DNA of 6,234 bases from Bacillota bacterium (lineage in GTDB: Bacteria; Bacillota; Clostridia; Oscillospirales; Oscillospiraceae), in assembly GCA_023395775.1 (NCBI GenBank), contig JAEWYA010000166.1, positions 1 to 6,234 on the forward strand, in the 5' to 3' direction. How positions within the stretch are numbered: position 1 is the stretch's first letter; every line of letters starts with the position of its first letter. Positions 1-6,173 of this stretch are shown here, piece by piece. The translations under genes and the position numbers were made by a program. The notes beneath the pieces are model-generated. The model searched no databases, had not been told where the DNA came from, and saw only the letters and a program-made list of their open reading frames with translations.

Positions 1-25
1 TCATACAGTTGAGCGAGGTGAGACG

Positions 26-319
26 ATGGAAAAACGCAAGCGGCGGGATACGCCGCTGACGGAGCTGGCGGAGCTGTTTGACCTGCCCGGCGACGTGGTG
101 GCGGGGCTGTGTCATCTGGAGATGATCGGCGACAGGCGGCTGTTTCTGGAGCACCACAGCGGCATTTTATCATACAGCGACCATTCAATCGACGTGAACA
201 CCCCCGGCGGCATCCTGCGGGTCACGGGCCGGAACTTGACGCTGGAGGCCATGACGGGGGAAGAACTGCGGATCGGCGGCATGGTGGACCGAGTGGAATG
301 GGTGAGATCAGATGCTTGA
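26..319 (+). CDS. yqfC: Sporulation protein YqfC (YabP/YqfC family)
   Basis: A complete 97-residue protein, close to the roughly 93 residues usual for YqfC. After a basic N-terminus (MEKRKRR) it has the family pattern: a leader ending near DLPGDVV (residues 20-26), then short beta-strand segments around EMIGDRRLFLEHHSGILSYS (32-51), a turn-rich segment (IDVNTPGGILRVTGRNL, about 55-71) and a closing EELRIGGMVDRVEW (79-92). There is no signal peptide or membrane helix. In Bacillus subtilis yqfC is a sigma-E-dependent sporulation gene next to yqfD; its biochemical role is not known. The ATG is preceded by GAGGTGA at 15-21, four bases away, which supports this start. The gene overlaps yqfD by 8 bases, so translation is probably coupled. 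Any promoter lies before the window. Identification is by recognition of the family pattern and the neighbour. Confidence 0.93.
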   Translation: MEKRKRRDTPLTELAELFDLPGDVVAGLCHLEMIGDRRLFLEHHSGILSYSDHSIDVNTPGGILRVTGRNLTLEAMTGEELRIGGMVDRVEWVRSDA

Positions 320-1502
320 GAGTCTTGTAAATCATCTGCGGGGACAGGTGCGTCTGCGGGTGGAGAGCGCCTTTCCAGAGCGGATACTGAATCTCTGCGC
401 CCAGCGAAAGCTGGAGCTGTGGGACGTTCGGTGGGAGAGCGCCACTGTGTTTTCCTGCATCCTCTCCCGGCGGGATTTTCGTCTTTTGCGGCTTCTGACC
501 CGAAAACTGGACTGCACGCTTCACGTGCAAAAGCGGGAGGGCGCGCCCTTTTTGGTTGGAAAGCTCCGGAGGCGGCAGGCGTTGGCGGCCTGCCTGATCG
601 TCTGCGCTCTGGCGCTGTTTTTCAGTTCCTTTTTTATCTGGGACATCACGGTGGACGGCGCGGTAACGGTACCTGAGGAGGAAATCCTGCGGGCGCTGGA
701 GAAAAACGGCGTGGGCTTTGGCACCTTTGGCTTTTCCATCGACGGCGAGGATCTGCGCAACCACATTCTTTTAGACATTCCGGAGCTAAGCTGGCTCACG
801 GTGAACGTATCCGGCTGCCGAGCCTATGTCCAGGTGCGGGAGCGGGTCGCCGCACCGGAGCTGGTGAACCGCCGCGCTCCCTGCAATGTGACGGCCCGGC
901 GGGACGGGCTGGTTTTGAAGGTCCAAGCCTTTCTCGGAAAAAAATGCGTCCTGCCCGGAGACACTGTGGAAAAGGATCAGATCCTGATTTCCGGCATTGA
1001 GGATCTGGACACCTTCGGCGCGCGAATTACCACGGCGGCGGGCTCCGTGACTGCCCGGATCTGGTATCGGTTAAACGCCGATTTTCCCCTGACGGTTCAG
1101 GAAAAAAGCGGTGAAACCAAGACGGAACAGCGCTGGTCGCTAATTTTTGGAAAACAGCGGACAAAATTCTATGGAAGCAGTAGCTATTTTGGGGCAATCT
1201 ATGATAAAATGGTCGCAAGACAGCGTCTGAAGGTCTTCGGTCTACCCCTCCCCGTCACCTTGGAGACGGAGACCTACCTTCCCTGCCAGCTGACCGCCCG
1301 CACCCGCACCGCCGCGGAGGCGGAGGCCGCGGGTAAGGCGGCTCTGACCGCCTACCTGACCTCTTTGATGGGCGAGAGCGGCGAGATCCGGTCCACCCTC
1401 GTCTCCTCCCGGCAGGAGGGAGACATTCTGCACATCACGCTGACGGCGGAGTGCTTGGAGGAGATCGGGCAGACGACGCCCCTTGAAGCGGAGGCGGGCT
1501 GA
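312..1502 (+). CDS. yqfD: Sporulation protein YqfD, single-pass membrane protein
   Basis: A complete 396-residue protein, matching the roughly 400 residues of B. subtilis YqfD. Residues 1-88 form a basic cytoplasmic domain (SRRDFRLLRLLTRK near 52-65 is typical), ending in KLRRRQ just before one membrane helix (about 90-110, LAACLIVCALALFFSSFFIW). Next comes a POTRA/FtsQ-like stretch, DITVDGAVTVPEEEILRAL (111-129), then a region with ELSWLTVNVSGCRAYVQVRE (158-177). The rest is a large domain, presumably outside the membrane, ending in a TAECLEEIG-type strand (378-386). YqfD is known as a stage IV sporulation protein made in the mother cell; its exact activity is not established. The ATG at 312 lies inside the end of yqfC with GGGTGAG at 300-306, so the start is well supported. 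Codons around 1140-1215 are more AT-rich than the rest, but the frame stays open. Confidence 0.94.
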   Translation: MLESLVNHLRGQVRLRVESAFPERILNLCAQRKLELWDVRWESATVFSCILSRRDFRLLRLLTRKLDCTLHVQKREGAPFLVGKLRRRQALAACLIVCALALFFSSFFIWDITVDGAVTVPEEEILRALEKNGVGFGTFGFSIDGEDLRNHILLDIPELSWLTVNVSGCRAYVQVRERVAAPELVNRRAPCNVTARRDGLVLKVQAFLGKKCVLPGDTVEKDQILISGIEDLDTFGARITTAAGSVTARIWYRLNADFPLTVQEKSGETKTEQRWSLIFGKQRTKFYGSSSYFGAIYDKMVARQRLKVFGLPLPVTLETETYLPCQLTARTRTAAEAEAAGKAALTAYLTSLMGESGEIRSTLVSSRQEGDILHITLTAECLEEIGQTTPLEAEAG

Positions 1503-1554
1503 CGGTCCTCCGGCGGTCCTTTTGGAAAGCGCCGCCCGCGCAGGCAGCGGCCGG

Positions 1555-1570
1555 TTCCCGGAAACGGGAA
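1555..1570 (+). repeat. Small hairpin with GAAA loop in the yqfD-phoH gap
   Basis: TTCCCG (1555-1560) and CGGGAA (1565-1570) are perfect inverted repeats around the tetraloop GAAA, which is of the stable GNRA class. The stem has six base pairs. It lies 15 bases before a second, stronger hairpin. There is no T-run after it beyond ATTTC, so it does not look like a normal intrinsic terminator. It may be an RNA stability or processing element; this is inference. Confidence 0.5.
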
Positions 1571-1585
1571 ATTTCATCAGAATCT

Positions 1586-1611
1586 GGGCGGCGGGATGCG
1601 CCCCGCCGCCC
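1586..1611 (+). repeat. Strong GC hairpin just before phoH
   Basis: GGGCGGCGGG (1586-1595) pairs perfectly with CCCGCCGCCC (1602-1611) around the six-base loop ATGCGC. All ten pairs are G-C. The downstream side is CGGCAAACAGGAG, with no T-run, and the phoH ribosome site begins only 7 bases later. It therefore lacks the mark of an intrinsic terminator. It could mark an mRNA cleavage point, protect the phoH 5' end, or partly attenuate transcription between the sporulation pair and phoH. The pairing is seen directly; the function is inference. Confidence 0.6.
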
Positions 1612-1618
1612 GGCAAAC

Positions 1619-1623
1619 AGGAG
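1619..1623 (+). promoter_or_regulatory. Ribosome binding site that fixes the phoH TTG start
   Basis: AGGAG stands 10 bases before the TTG at 1634. No ATG or GTG at usable spacing exists in the phoH frame nearby; the other near-cognate codon in frame, ATT at 1631, is less likely. The site supports TTG initiation, and the protein then begins MEQRISIERLEQ, a reasonable PhoH N-terminus. Confidence 0.65.
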
Positions 1624-1633
1624 TGGTCATATT

Positions 1634-2620
1634 TTGGAACAGCGAATCAGCATCGAGCGGTTGGAACAAGCGGTGAATATTTTCGGGTCCTTCGATGAAA
1701 ACATCCGTCTGGAGGAACAGGAATTTTCCGTGGCCGTGGTGAACCGGGACGGCGAGCTGCGGGTGGAGGGCGAACCGGAGGAAGTCATGCTGGCCGTGAA
1801 GTCCGTACAGGGGCTTCTGACCCTGTCCTCCCGGGGCGAAGCCATTGGGGAGCAGAACGTTCGGTACGTCATCTCCCTGGTCCGGGCGGGCAAGGAGGCG
1901 CAGATTGCGGAGCTGACCGGCGACGTGCTGTGCGTCACCGCCAAGGGCCGGCCCGTGAAGCCCAAGACCATCGGGCAAAAGCAGTATCTCAAATCATTTC
2001 TGAAAAACACCGTCACCGTGGGCGTCGGCCCGGCGGGCCCCGGCAAGACCTATCTGGCCGTGGCCGCCGCGGTGGCTGCGTTCCGGGACAAGCAGGTCAA
2101 CCGCATCATCCTCACCCGCCCCGCCGTGGAAGCCGGGGAACGGCTGGGCTTTTTGCCCGGAGACCTGCAAAGCAAGGTGGACCCGTATCTCCGGCCCCTT
2201 TACGACGCGCTTTTTGATATGCTGGGGGCGGAGACCTATCAGAAATATCTGGAGCGGGGAAACATTGAGGTAGCGCCTCTGGCCTATATGCGGGGCCGGA
2301 CTCTGGACGACAGCTTCATTATTCTGGACGAGGCCCAGAACACCAGCCGGGAGCAGATGAAGATGTTTCTCACCCGCCTTGGCTTCGGGTCCAAGATCGT
2401 CATCACCGGCGACGTAACCCAGATCGACCTGCCCGCCGACAAGACCTCCGGCCTGAAGGAGGCCATACGGGTCCTTCAAGACGTGGAGGGCATCGGCATC
2501 TGCCAGCTGACCAACGCGGACGTGGTGCGCCACGTCATGGTGCAGCGCATTGTGGAGGCCTATGAAAAAGACGAGCTGTCCCGGACGAAGCACGCCGGGG
2601 GAAAGGTGAAAAGGCCATGA
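1634..2620 (+). CDS. phoH: PhoH family ATPase (PhoH-like, RNA-associated)
   Basis: A complete 328-residue protein; B. subtilis PhoH has about 319. Residues 1-105 are the usual N-terminal domain, with the pattern GSFDENIRLEEQEFSV (18-33). The ATPase core starts with Walker A at 132-139 (GPAGPGKT), followed by LTRPAVEAGERLGFLPGD (160-177) and PYLRPLYD (184-191). Walker B is FIILDEAQN (228-236), and the sensor-like GDVTQIDLP is at 259-267. It is a cytoplasmic P-loop ATPase of the helicase superfamily 1 type, often linked genetically with YbeY and thought to act in RNA metabolism; the substrate is not settled. The usual Walker A form is GPAGTGKT, so the proline at 136 is unusual, though the essential G, K and T remain. 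It starts with TTG and overlaps ybeY by ATGA, implying coupled translation. Its mRNA leader holds two hairpins. Confidence 0.95.
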   Translation: MEQRISIERLEQAVNIFGSFDENIRLEEQEFSVAVVNRDGELRVEGEPEEVMLAVKSVQGLLTLSSRGEAIGEQNVRYVISLVRAGKEAQIAELTGDVLCVTAKGRPVKPKTIGQKQYLKSFLKNTVTVGVGPAGPGKTYLAVAAAVAAFRDKQVNRIILTRPAVEAGERLGFLPGDLQSKVDPYLRPLYDALFDMLGAETYQKYLERGNIEVAPLAYMRGRTLDDSFIILDEAQNTSREQMKMFLTRLGFGSKIVITGDVTQIDLPADKTSGLKEAIRVLQDVEGIGICQLTNADVVRHVMVQRIVEAYEKDELSRTKHAGGKVKRP

Positions 2621-3120
2621 GAAAGAGCCATTATATCCCCGTCACCGCCGATGTGCCGGGGGCTTCCAACGAGCGAACCTGCGCCCTACTCCGTAAGGCG
2701 ATCAAGACCGCCCTCCGACTGGAGGGCGTGACGCTTCCCTGCGAGGTGGACGTGCTGCTGACCGGCGACGCGGGCATTTGGCAGATTAACCGCGAACAGC
2801 GGGACGTGGACCGGCCCACCGACGTACTGAGCTTTCCGGAATTCGATTTCAGCCCCGGCCAGCCGCCCACGCCGGAGACCGCCGGGGACCTGCTGGACTC
2901 CACGGGGCTTCTCCCACTGGGAGACATGGTGATCTCCATGGAGCGGGCGGCCGCTCAGGCGAAGGAGTACGGACACTCGGGCCGCCGGGAGCTTGCGTAT
3001 CTGGCGGTCCACTCCACGCTGCACCTGCTGGGGTACGACCATATGGACGAGGGCCCGATGAAGGCGCAGATGCGGGCTCGGGAGGAAGCCGTGATGGAGG
3101 AGCTGGGATTAGAAAGGTAG
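2617..3120 (+). CDS. ybeY: Endoribonuclease YbeY, rRNA maturation factor
   Basis: A complete 167-residue protein of usual length. The zinc-binding signature H-x3-H-x5-H is intact in VHSTLHLLGYDH (131-142), with histidines at 132, 136 and 142. Upstream are the family motif INREQRDVDRPTDVLSFP (57-74) and LGDMVIS (101-107). YbeY is a single-strand-specific metallo-endoribonuclease needed in many bacteria for 16S rRNA 3'-end processing and ribosome quality control; it acts in the cytoplasm with ribosomes. The start is ATG at 2617, overlapping the phoH stop as ATGA, with AAGGTGA at 2603-2609 inside the end of phoH. The proline-rich loop between FP and LGD (about 75-100) is near the length of the same loop in B. 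subtilis as I recall it, so it is not a real insertion. The expected downstream neighbours dgkA and era are absent here. Confidence 0.96.
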   Translation: MRKSHYIPVTADVPGASNERTCALLRKAIKTALRLEGVTLPCEVDVLLTGDAGIWQINREQRDVDRPTDVLSFPEFDFSPGQPPTPETAGDLLDSTGLLPLGDMVISMERAAAQAKEYGHSGRRELAYLAVHSTLHLLGYDHMDEGPMKAQMRAREEAVMEELGLER

Positions 3121-3129
3121 GCGGAAACC

Positions 3130-3387
3130 GTGGTCGGAAATTTTATCGGTCTATGGATTTTGTATATATCGGTTTCTATTCTTGCCTCTTTTGGCTTGGG
3201 CATGACGGGATTTCAAGATGGAACGCTTTGGGAAATTCTGATTCAATCAGCCTTTCTCGCTCTGCTGACCTGTATGTACATCAAACAGAGCGATATCGAA
3301 AAAAAGCTGGACAGACTGCTGGAACAGCGGGAACCGTCCGCGCCGGACAAGCCGGACGCAAAATCCCCGGAACAGCCGCAGGACTAA
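3130..3387 (+). CDS. Small two-helix membrane protein, function unknown
   Basis: 85 residues starting at GTG, with AAAGGTAG at 3113-3120 as a fair ribosome site nine bases upstream. I do not recognise the family. Two hydrophobic segments are visible, about residues 4-24 (NFIGLWILYISVSILASFGLG) read as the first helix and 36-51 as the second. They are followed by a charged, probably helical segment KQSDIEKKLDRLLEQ (52-66) and a disordered-looking Pro/Asp/Lys tail (69-85). The design suggests a membrane anchor with a short cytoplasmic coiled coil. The first 170 bases are clearly richer in A and T than the flanking genes. The gene lies 9 bases after ybeY and 42 before the next gene, so it is probably co-transcribed. 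An overlapping ORF in another frame (3153-3425) lacks these features and is taken as a shadow. Confidence 0.72.
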   Translation: MVGNFIGLWILYISVSILASFGLGMTGFQDGTLWEILIQSAFLALLTCMYIKQSDIEKKLDRLLEQREPSAPDKPDAKSPEQPQD

Positions 3388-3429
3388 CCGCCGCCGCCTC
3401 TTTTGCATACACTGTTCTGAGGTGATCTT

Positions 3430-3750
3430 ATGGAACTCATTCAGGATGGTGCCATCGCGTTTTTGTCCGCCGTGGGGCTGACGGCCTGTGTCTGGCTCAT
3501 CGCCGGAGCTTTCCTCACGGGAAAGTGCCGCAATCCGGAGGTGCGGCTCCTCCTTCCCCTGCGGGATGACGCGCCCGGCATGGAATCCGACCTGAGGGAG
3601 CTGGTGCGAACCCGGCACACTCTGCCGCTGGCGAAAATTTTGCTGGTGGACTGCGGCATGACGGGAGAGGCGCGGCAAACAGCGGAGTATTTCTGCCGCC
3701 GGTGGAAGAATGTGGAGCTGGTGGACGCAATGGACGTGAAGTTCGGCTAA
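3430..3750 (+). CDS. Small membrane-anchored protein with Rossmann-like segment, function unknown
   Basis: 106 residues, ATG start with a strong GAGGTGAT at 3419-3426. I do not recognise a named family. Residues 7-30 form one membrane helix (GAIAFLSAVGLTACVWLIAGAFLT), followed by basic GKCR, so the rest probably faces the cytoplasm. The soluble part alternates strand-helix-strand-helix-strand: VRLLLPLRDD (38-47), a helix to about 62, AKILLVDCGMTGE (68-80), a helix to 91, and VELVDA (95-100). That order, with 'LLVDCGMTGEA' at the place where family 2 glycosyltransferases have a VVDDGSTD motif, recalls the first half of a GT-A fold. The protein is far too short to be a working glycosyltransferase, and the resemblance is only by eye. 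It lies 39 bases before recD2 in the same orientation. Confidence 0.75.
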   Translation: MELIQDGAIAFLSAVGLTACVWLIAGAFLTGKCRNPEVRLLLPLRDDAPGMESDLRELVRTRHTLPLAKILLVDCGMTGEARQTAEYFCRRWKNVELVDAMDVKFG

Positions 3751-3789
3751 AATCCCGCAATCACACAAAGAAAAGGAAGAAGAAACGGC

Positions 3790-5994
3790 ATGGACGAACT
3801 CTGCTGCCTGGACGGCACAGTACATAGTCTCATTTTTCAAAACGCCGAAAACGGCTATACCGTCCTGCGGCTGGTAACGGAGGAGGGGGAACTCCACACG
3901 GTGGTGGGATGCATTCCCTGCGTGGCCCCCGGCGAACACCTGACGGTGAACGGCGTGTGGGAAACCCACCCCCAGCACGGGGAGCAGTTGAAGGCTATGG
4001 AGCTGGAGCGGCGGCTGCCGGAGGACGCCGACGAAATCTTTAACTATCTCTCCTCCGGCGTGTGCAAAGGCGTGGGTCCCGCCACAGCCCGGGCCATCGT
4101 GGACCGCTTCGGAGAGCAGACACTGGATGTGCTGGAGCAAGAGCCGGGAAAGCTGACCTGCCTTCGGGGCGTCACGGAAAAAAAAGCGCAGCAGATTGGC
4201 GAGAGCTTCCGCCAGCAGATGGGTCTCCGGCGGCTGATGGCTTTTTTGGCCCAATATGAGCTGTCCCCTGTTCTGGCGATTCTGCTGCGAAAGCTATACG
4301 GCGACGCGGCGCTGGATGCAGTGCGCGCCAACCCGTATCTTCTCTCCGCCGACGAATGCGGCATCCCCTTTTCGGCCACCGATGAGATCGCCATGAGCCT
4401 GGGCATCGCCGCCGACAGCGACGAACGGCTCCAGGCGGCAGTGATTTTCGAGCTGAACCACAACGAGGGCAACGGCCATGTGTTTCTCCCCCGCGACAAG
4501 CTGATCACCGCCACAGTGCAGCTTCTGAACTGCGGCCAAGATCTGGTGGAAAAGGCGCTGGACGATCTCTGCACGCGGGGCGCGGTGGTGCAGGAGCAGG
4601 TAGCCAATGTGACCGCCTGTTACCTCCGCCGCCTGTGGGCGGCGGAGGTAAGCGCTGTCGCCCGGCTGCGGGCGCTTTTATCCGCAGACGCGGATCAGGG
4701 TCGGCAGGTGGACAAGGTCATCGCGGAGATAGAAAAGGCGCAGGGCATCACCTACGCCGACCAGCAGCGTCAGGCCGTGGCGCTGGCGGCCCGGACCGGA
4801 GTTTTGATTCTGACCGGCGGCCCCGGCACCGGCAAGACCACCACCGTCCGGGGCATTGTGGCCCTGTTCCAGCGAATGGGGCTGGACGTGATGCTGGCGG
4901 CGCCCACCGGCCGGGCGGCCAAACGGATGAGTGAGCTTTGCGGCGGGCTGGAGGCCCAGACCATCCACCGGCTGCTGGGCGTCACCTGGAACGAAAGCAC
5001 GCGGGAGGCCTCCTTTACCAAGTGTGAAAAGGAGCCTCTGGAGGCCGACGCGGTGATCGTGGATGAGATGAGCATGGTGGATGTGTCCCTGTTCGCCGCG
5101 CTGCTCCGCGCCCTGCGGCACGGCACCCGGCTGGTGCTGGTGGGGGACGCAGACCAGCTGCCCTCCGTGGGGGCGGGAAATGTTTTTTCCGATCTGATTC
5201 GCAGTAAAACGGTGGAGACCGTTTTTTTGAGGGAGGTCTTCCGTCAGGCGGAGCAGTCCGCCATTATCCGCAATGCCCACGCGGTGAATCTGGGCCAGCC
5301 GCCCCGGTTCGTCAACGACCAGAACGACTTCTTTTTCATGTGCCGCCGCAGTGCGGACCGGGCGGTGAGCACCGTTGTGGAGCTGTGCAAGACCCGTCTT
5401 CCGGAGAAGATGGGCGTTCCGGTGGACCAGATTCAGGTTCTTTCCCCCACCCGAAAGGGCGAGAGCGGCACGGAAAACCTGAACCGCCTGCTGCAATCGG
5501 CCCTGAATCCCCCCGCCCCGGACAAGCACCAGCGCCAGTGGGGCGAAAAGGTATTTCGGGAGGGGGATCGCATCATGCAGACCCGAAATGATTATGACGT
5601 GGTGTGGGAACGGTCGGACGGTATCGTTGGTACCGGCATTTTCAACGGTGACGTGGGCCGCGTGGTACAGATCGACCCCCGCGGGGAGTGGCTTCAGTTA
5701 AACTTTGACGACCGGATATCCACTTATACCGCCGACCAGCTCTCCGAGATCGACCTGGCCTACGCAATGACGGTCCATAAAGCTCAGGGCAGCGAGTACC
5801 GGGTGGTGATTCTGGCGGCGATGCCCGCCGCTTCGGCGCTGATGGTCCGGGGTGTGCTGTATACCGCCCTGACCCGGGCCAGAGAGCTTTTGATCGTGGT
5901 GGGAGATGACTCCGCCGTCTCCGCCATGGCGGAAAATGACCGTCGCCAGCGGCGGTATTCGGGATTGAAATGGCGGCTGTGCAATAAGGATTAA
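3790..5994 (+). CDS. recD2: RecD2 (YrrC-type) ATP-dependent 5'-3' DNA helicase
   Basis: A complete 734-residue superfamily 1B helicase. An N-terminal OB-like domain (about 5-75) precedes helix-hairpin-helix repeats (SSGVCKGVGPATARAIVDRF 88-107; LRGVTEKKAQQIGESF 125-140). The helicase core has Walker A GGPGTGKT (343-350), motif Ia APTGRAAKRM (371-380), Walker B VIVDEMSMVD (422-431), motif III GDADQLPSVGAG (452-463), FRQ (484-486), TVHKAQGSE (661-669) and YTALTRARE (691-699). All key residues look intact. The long N-terminal region separates RecD2 from the RecD subunit of RecBCD. RecD2 proteins unwind DNA 5'-3' and act in repair and replication-fork maintenance in bacteria without RecBCD. ATG start, AAGGAAGA at 3773-3780, nine bases away. 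It is the last + strand gene seen and converges on the small - strand ORF. A perfect 14-bp inverted repeat sits inside the coding sequence at residues 278-287. Confidence 0.97.
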   Translation: MDELCCLDGTVHSLIFQNAENGYTVLRLVTEEGELHTVVGCIPCVAPGEHLTVNGVWETHPQHGEQLKAMELERRLPEDADEIFNYLSSGVCKGVGPATARAIVDRFGEQTLDVLEQEPGKLTCLRGVTEKKAQQIGESFRQQMGLRRLMAFLAQYELSPVLAILLRKLYGDAALDAVRANPYLLSADECGIPFSATDEIAMSLGIAADSDERLQAAVIFELNHNEGNGHVFLPRDKLITATVQLLNCGQDLVEKALDDLCTRGAVVQEQVANVTACYLRRLWAAEVSAVARLRALLSADADQGRQVDKVIAEIEKAQGITYADQQRQAVALAARTGVLILTGGPGTGKTTTVRGIVALFQRMGLDVMLAAPTGRAAKRMSELCGGLEAQTIHRLLGVTWNESTREASFTKCEKEPLEADAVIVDEMSMVDVSLFAALLRALRHGTRLVLVGDADQLPSVGAGNVFSDLIRSKTVETVFLREVFRQAEQSAIIRNAHAVNLGQPPRFVNDQNDFFFMCRRSADRAVSTVVELCKTRLPEKMGVPVDQIQVLSPTRKGESGTENLNRLLQSALNPPAPDKHQRQWGEKVFREGDRIMQTRNDYDVVWERSDGIVGTGIFNGDVGRVVQIDPRGEWLQLNFDDRISTYTADQLSEIDLAYAMTVHKAQGSEYRVVILAAMPAASALMVRGVLYTALTRARELLIVVGDDSAVSAMAENDRRQRRYSGLKWRLCNKD
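4620..4651 (+). repeat. Perfect 14-bp inverted repeat inside recD2
   Basis: TTACCTCCGCCGCC (4620-4633) is the exact reverse complement of GGCGGCGGAGGTAA (4638-4651), with a four-base loop TGTG. It spans codons for YLRRLWAAEV (residues 278-287) of recD2, between the helix-hairpin-helix region and the helicase core. The flanking bases (G at 4619 and 4652) do not pair. No T-run follows on either strand. It would form a very stable stem in the mRNA and could extrude in supercoiled DNA. Whether it has a role is unknown. Confidence 0.7.
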
Positions 5995-6013
5995 AACAGC
6001 TCGCGGTCTCCGT

Positions 6014-6166
6014 CTACTCCAGCCTTCCGTTCAGCAGTCCTTTGATGATCGCTGCCAGAGCCTCCGGGTCGTCAAAAGCGTTTTCCTCCGGCGCGCTTTT
6101 GGGGAACAGCTTGCGTCCCTGCACAAATTCTTCGGATTCCTCCTGATTATGTTTGTTCAGCGGCAT
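6014..6166 (-). CDS. Small acidic protein of 50 residues, function unknown
   Basis: On the - strand, ATG at 6166 opens a 50-codon frame ending in TAG at 6014-6016. The protein begins MPLNKHNQEESEEFVQGRKL, continues through an acidic middle (PEENAFDDPE, about residues 26-35) and ends in a likely amphipathic helix, ALAAIIKGLLNGRLE (36-50). It has no membrane helix and no cysteine. I do not recognise a family. The main evidence that it is real is AAGGAGG, seven bases before the ATG, one of the best ribosome sites in the window. The frame also stays open upstream to the window edge, reading RFKCECHGKG before this ATG, so it could instead be the tail of a longer protein; the ribosome site argues for the short form. 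Its stop lies 19 bases from the end of recD2, and the genes converge with no clear terminator between them. Confidence 0.62.
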   Translation of the reverse strand: MPLNKHNQEESEEFVQGRKLFPKSAPEENAFDDPEALAAIIKGLLNGRLE

Positions 6167-6173
6167 CGTCTTT

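Noticed and set aside
1..12. Possible end of an upstream gene (frame 1 reads SYS then TGA)
   Set aside because: Only three codons are visible; no family can be assigned and the stop may be chance.
1586..1611. Hairpin before phoH as an intrinsic terminator
   Set aside because: There is no T-run after the stem on the + strand, and the phoH ribosome site follows at once.
1483..1698. 71-codon + strand ORF crossing the yqfD-phoH gap
   Set aside because: It runs through both hairpins and into phoH in another frame, has no good ribosome site and no plausible protein features.
1994..2593. Open frame of 199 codons on the - strand inside phoH
   Set aside because: Antisense shadow of a clearly conserved gene; no recognisable domain.
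2840..2920. Insertion in YbeY between the TDVLSFP and LGDMVIS motifs
   Set aside because: From memory, B. subtilis YbeY has a loop of similar length there, so this is normal variation.
3247..4254. Long open frame of 335 codons on the - strand
   Set aside because: It covers the 3' end of one gene, a whole second gene and the start of recD2; its composition (rich in His, Gln, Arg, Pro) is typical of the antisense of GC-rich coding DNA, and it shows no motif.
4678..5529. Open frame of 283 codons on the - strand inside recD2
   Set aside because: It is antisense to the helicase core motifs and has a low-complexity Gly/His/Gln composition; it is a shadow of recD2.
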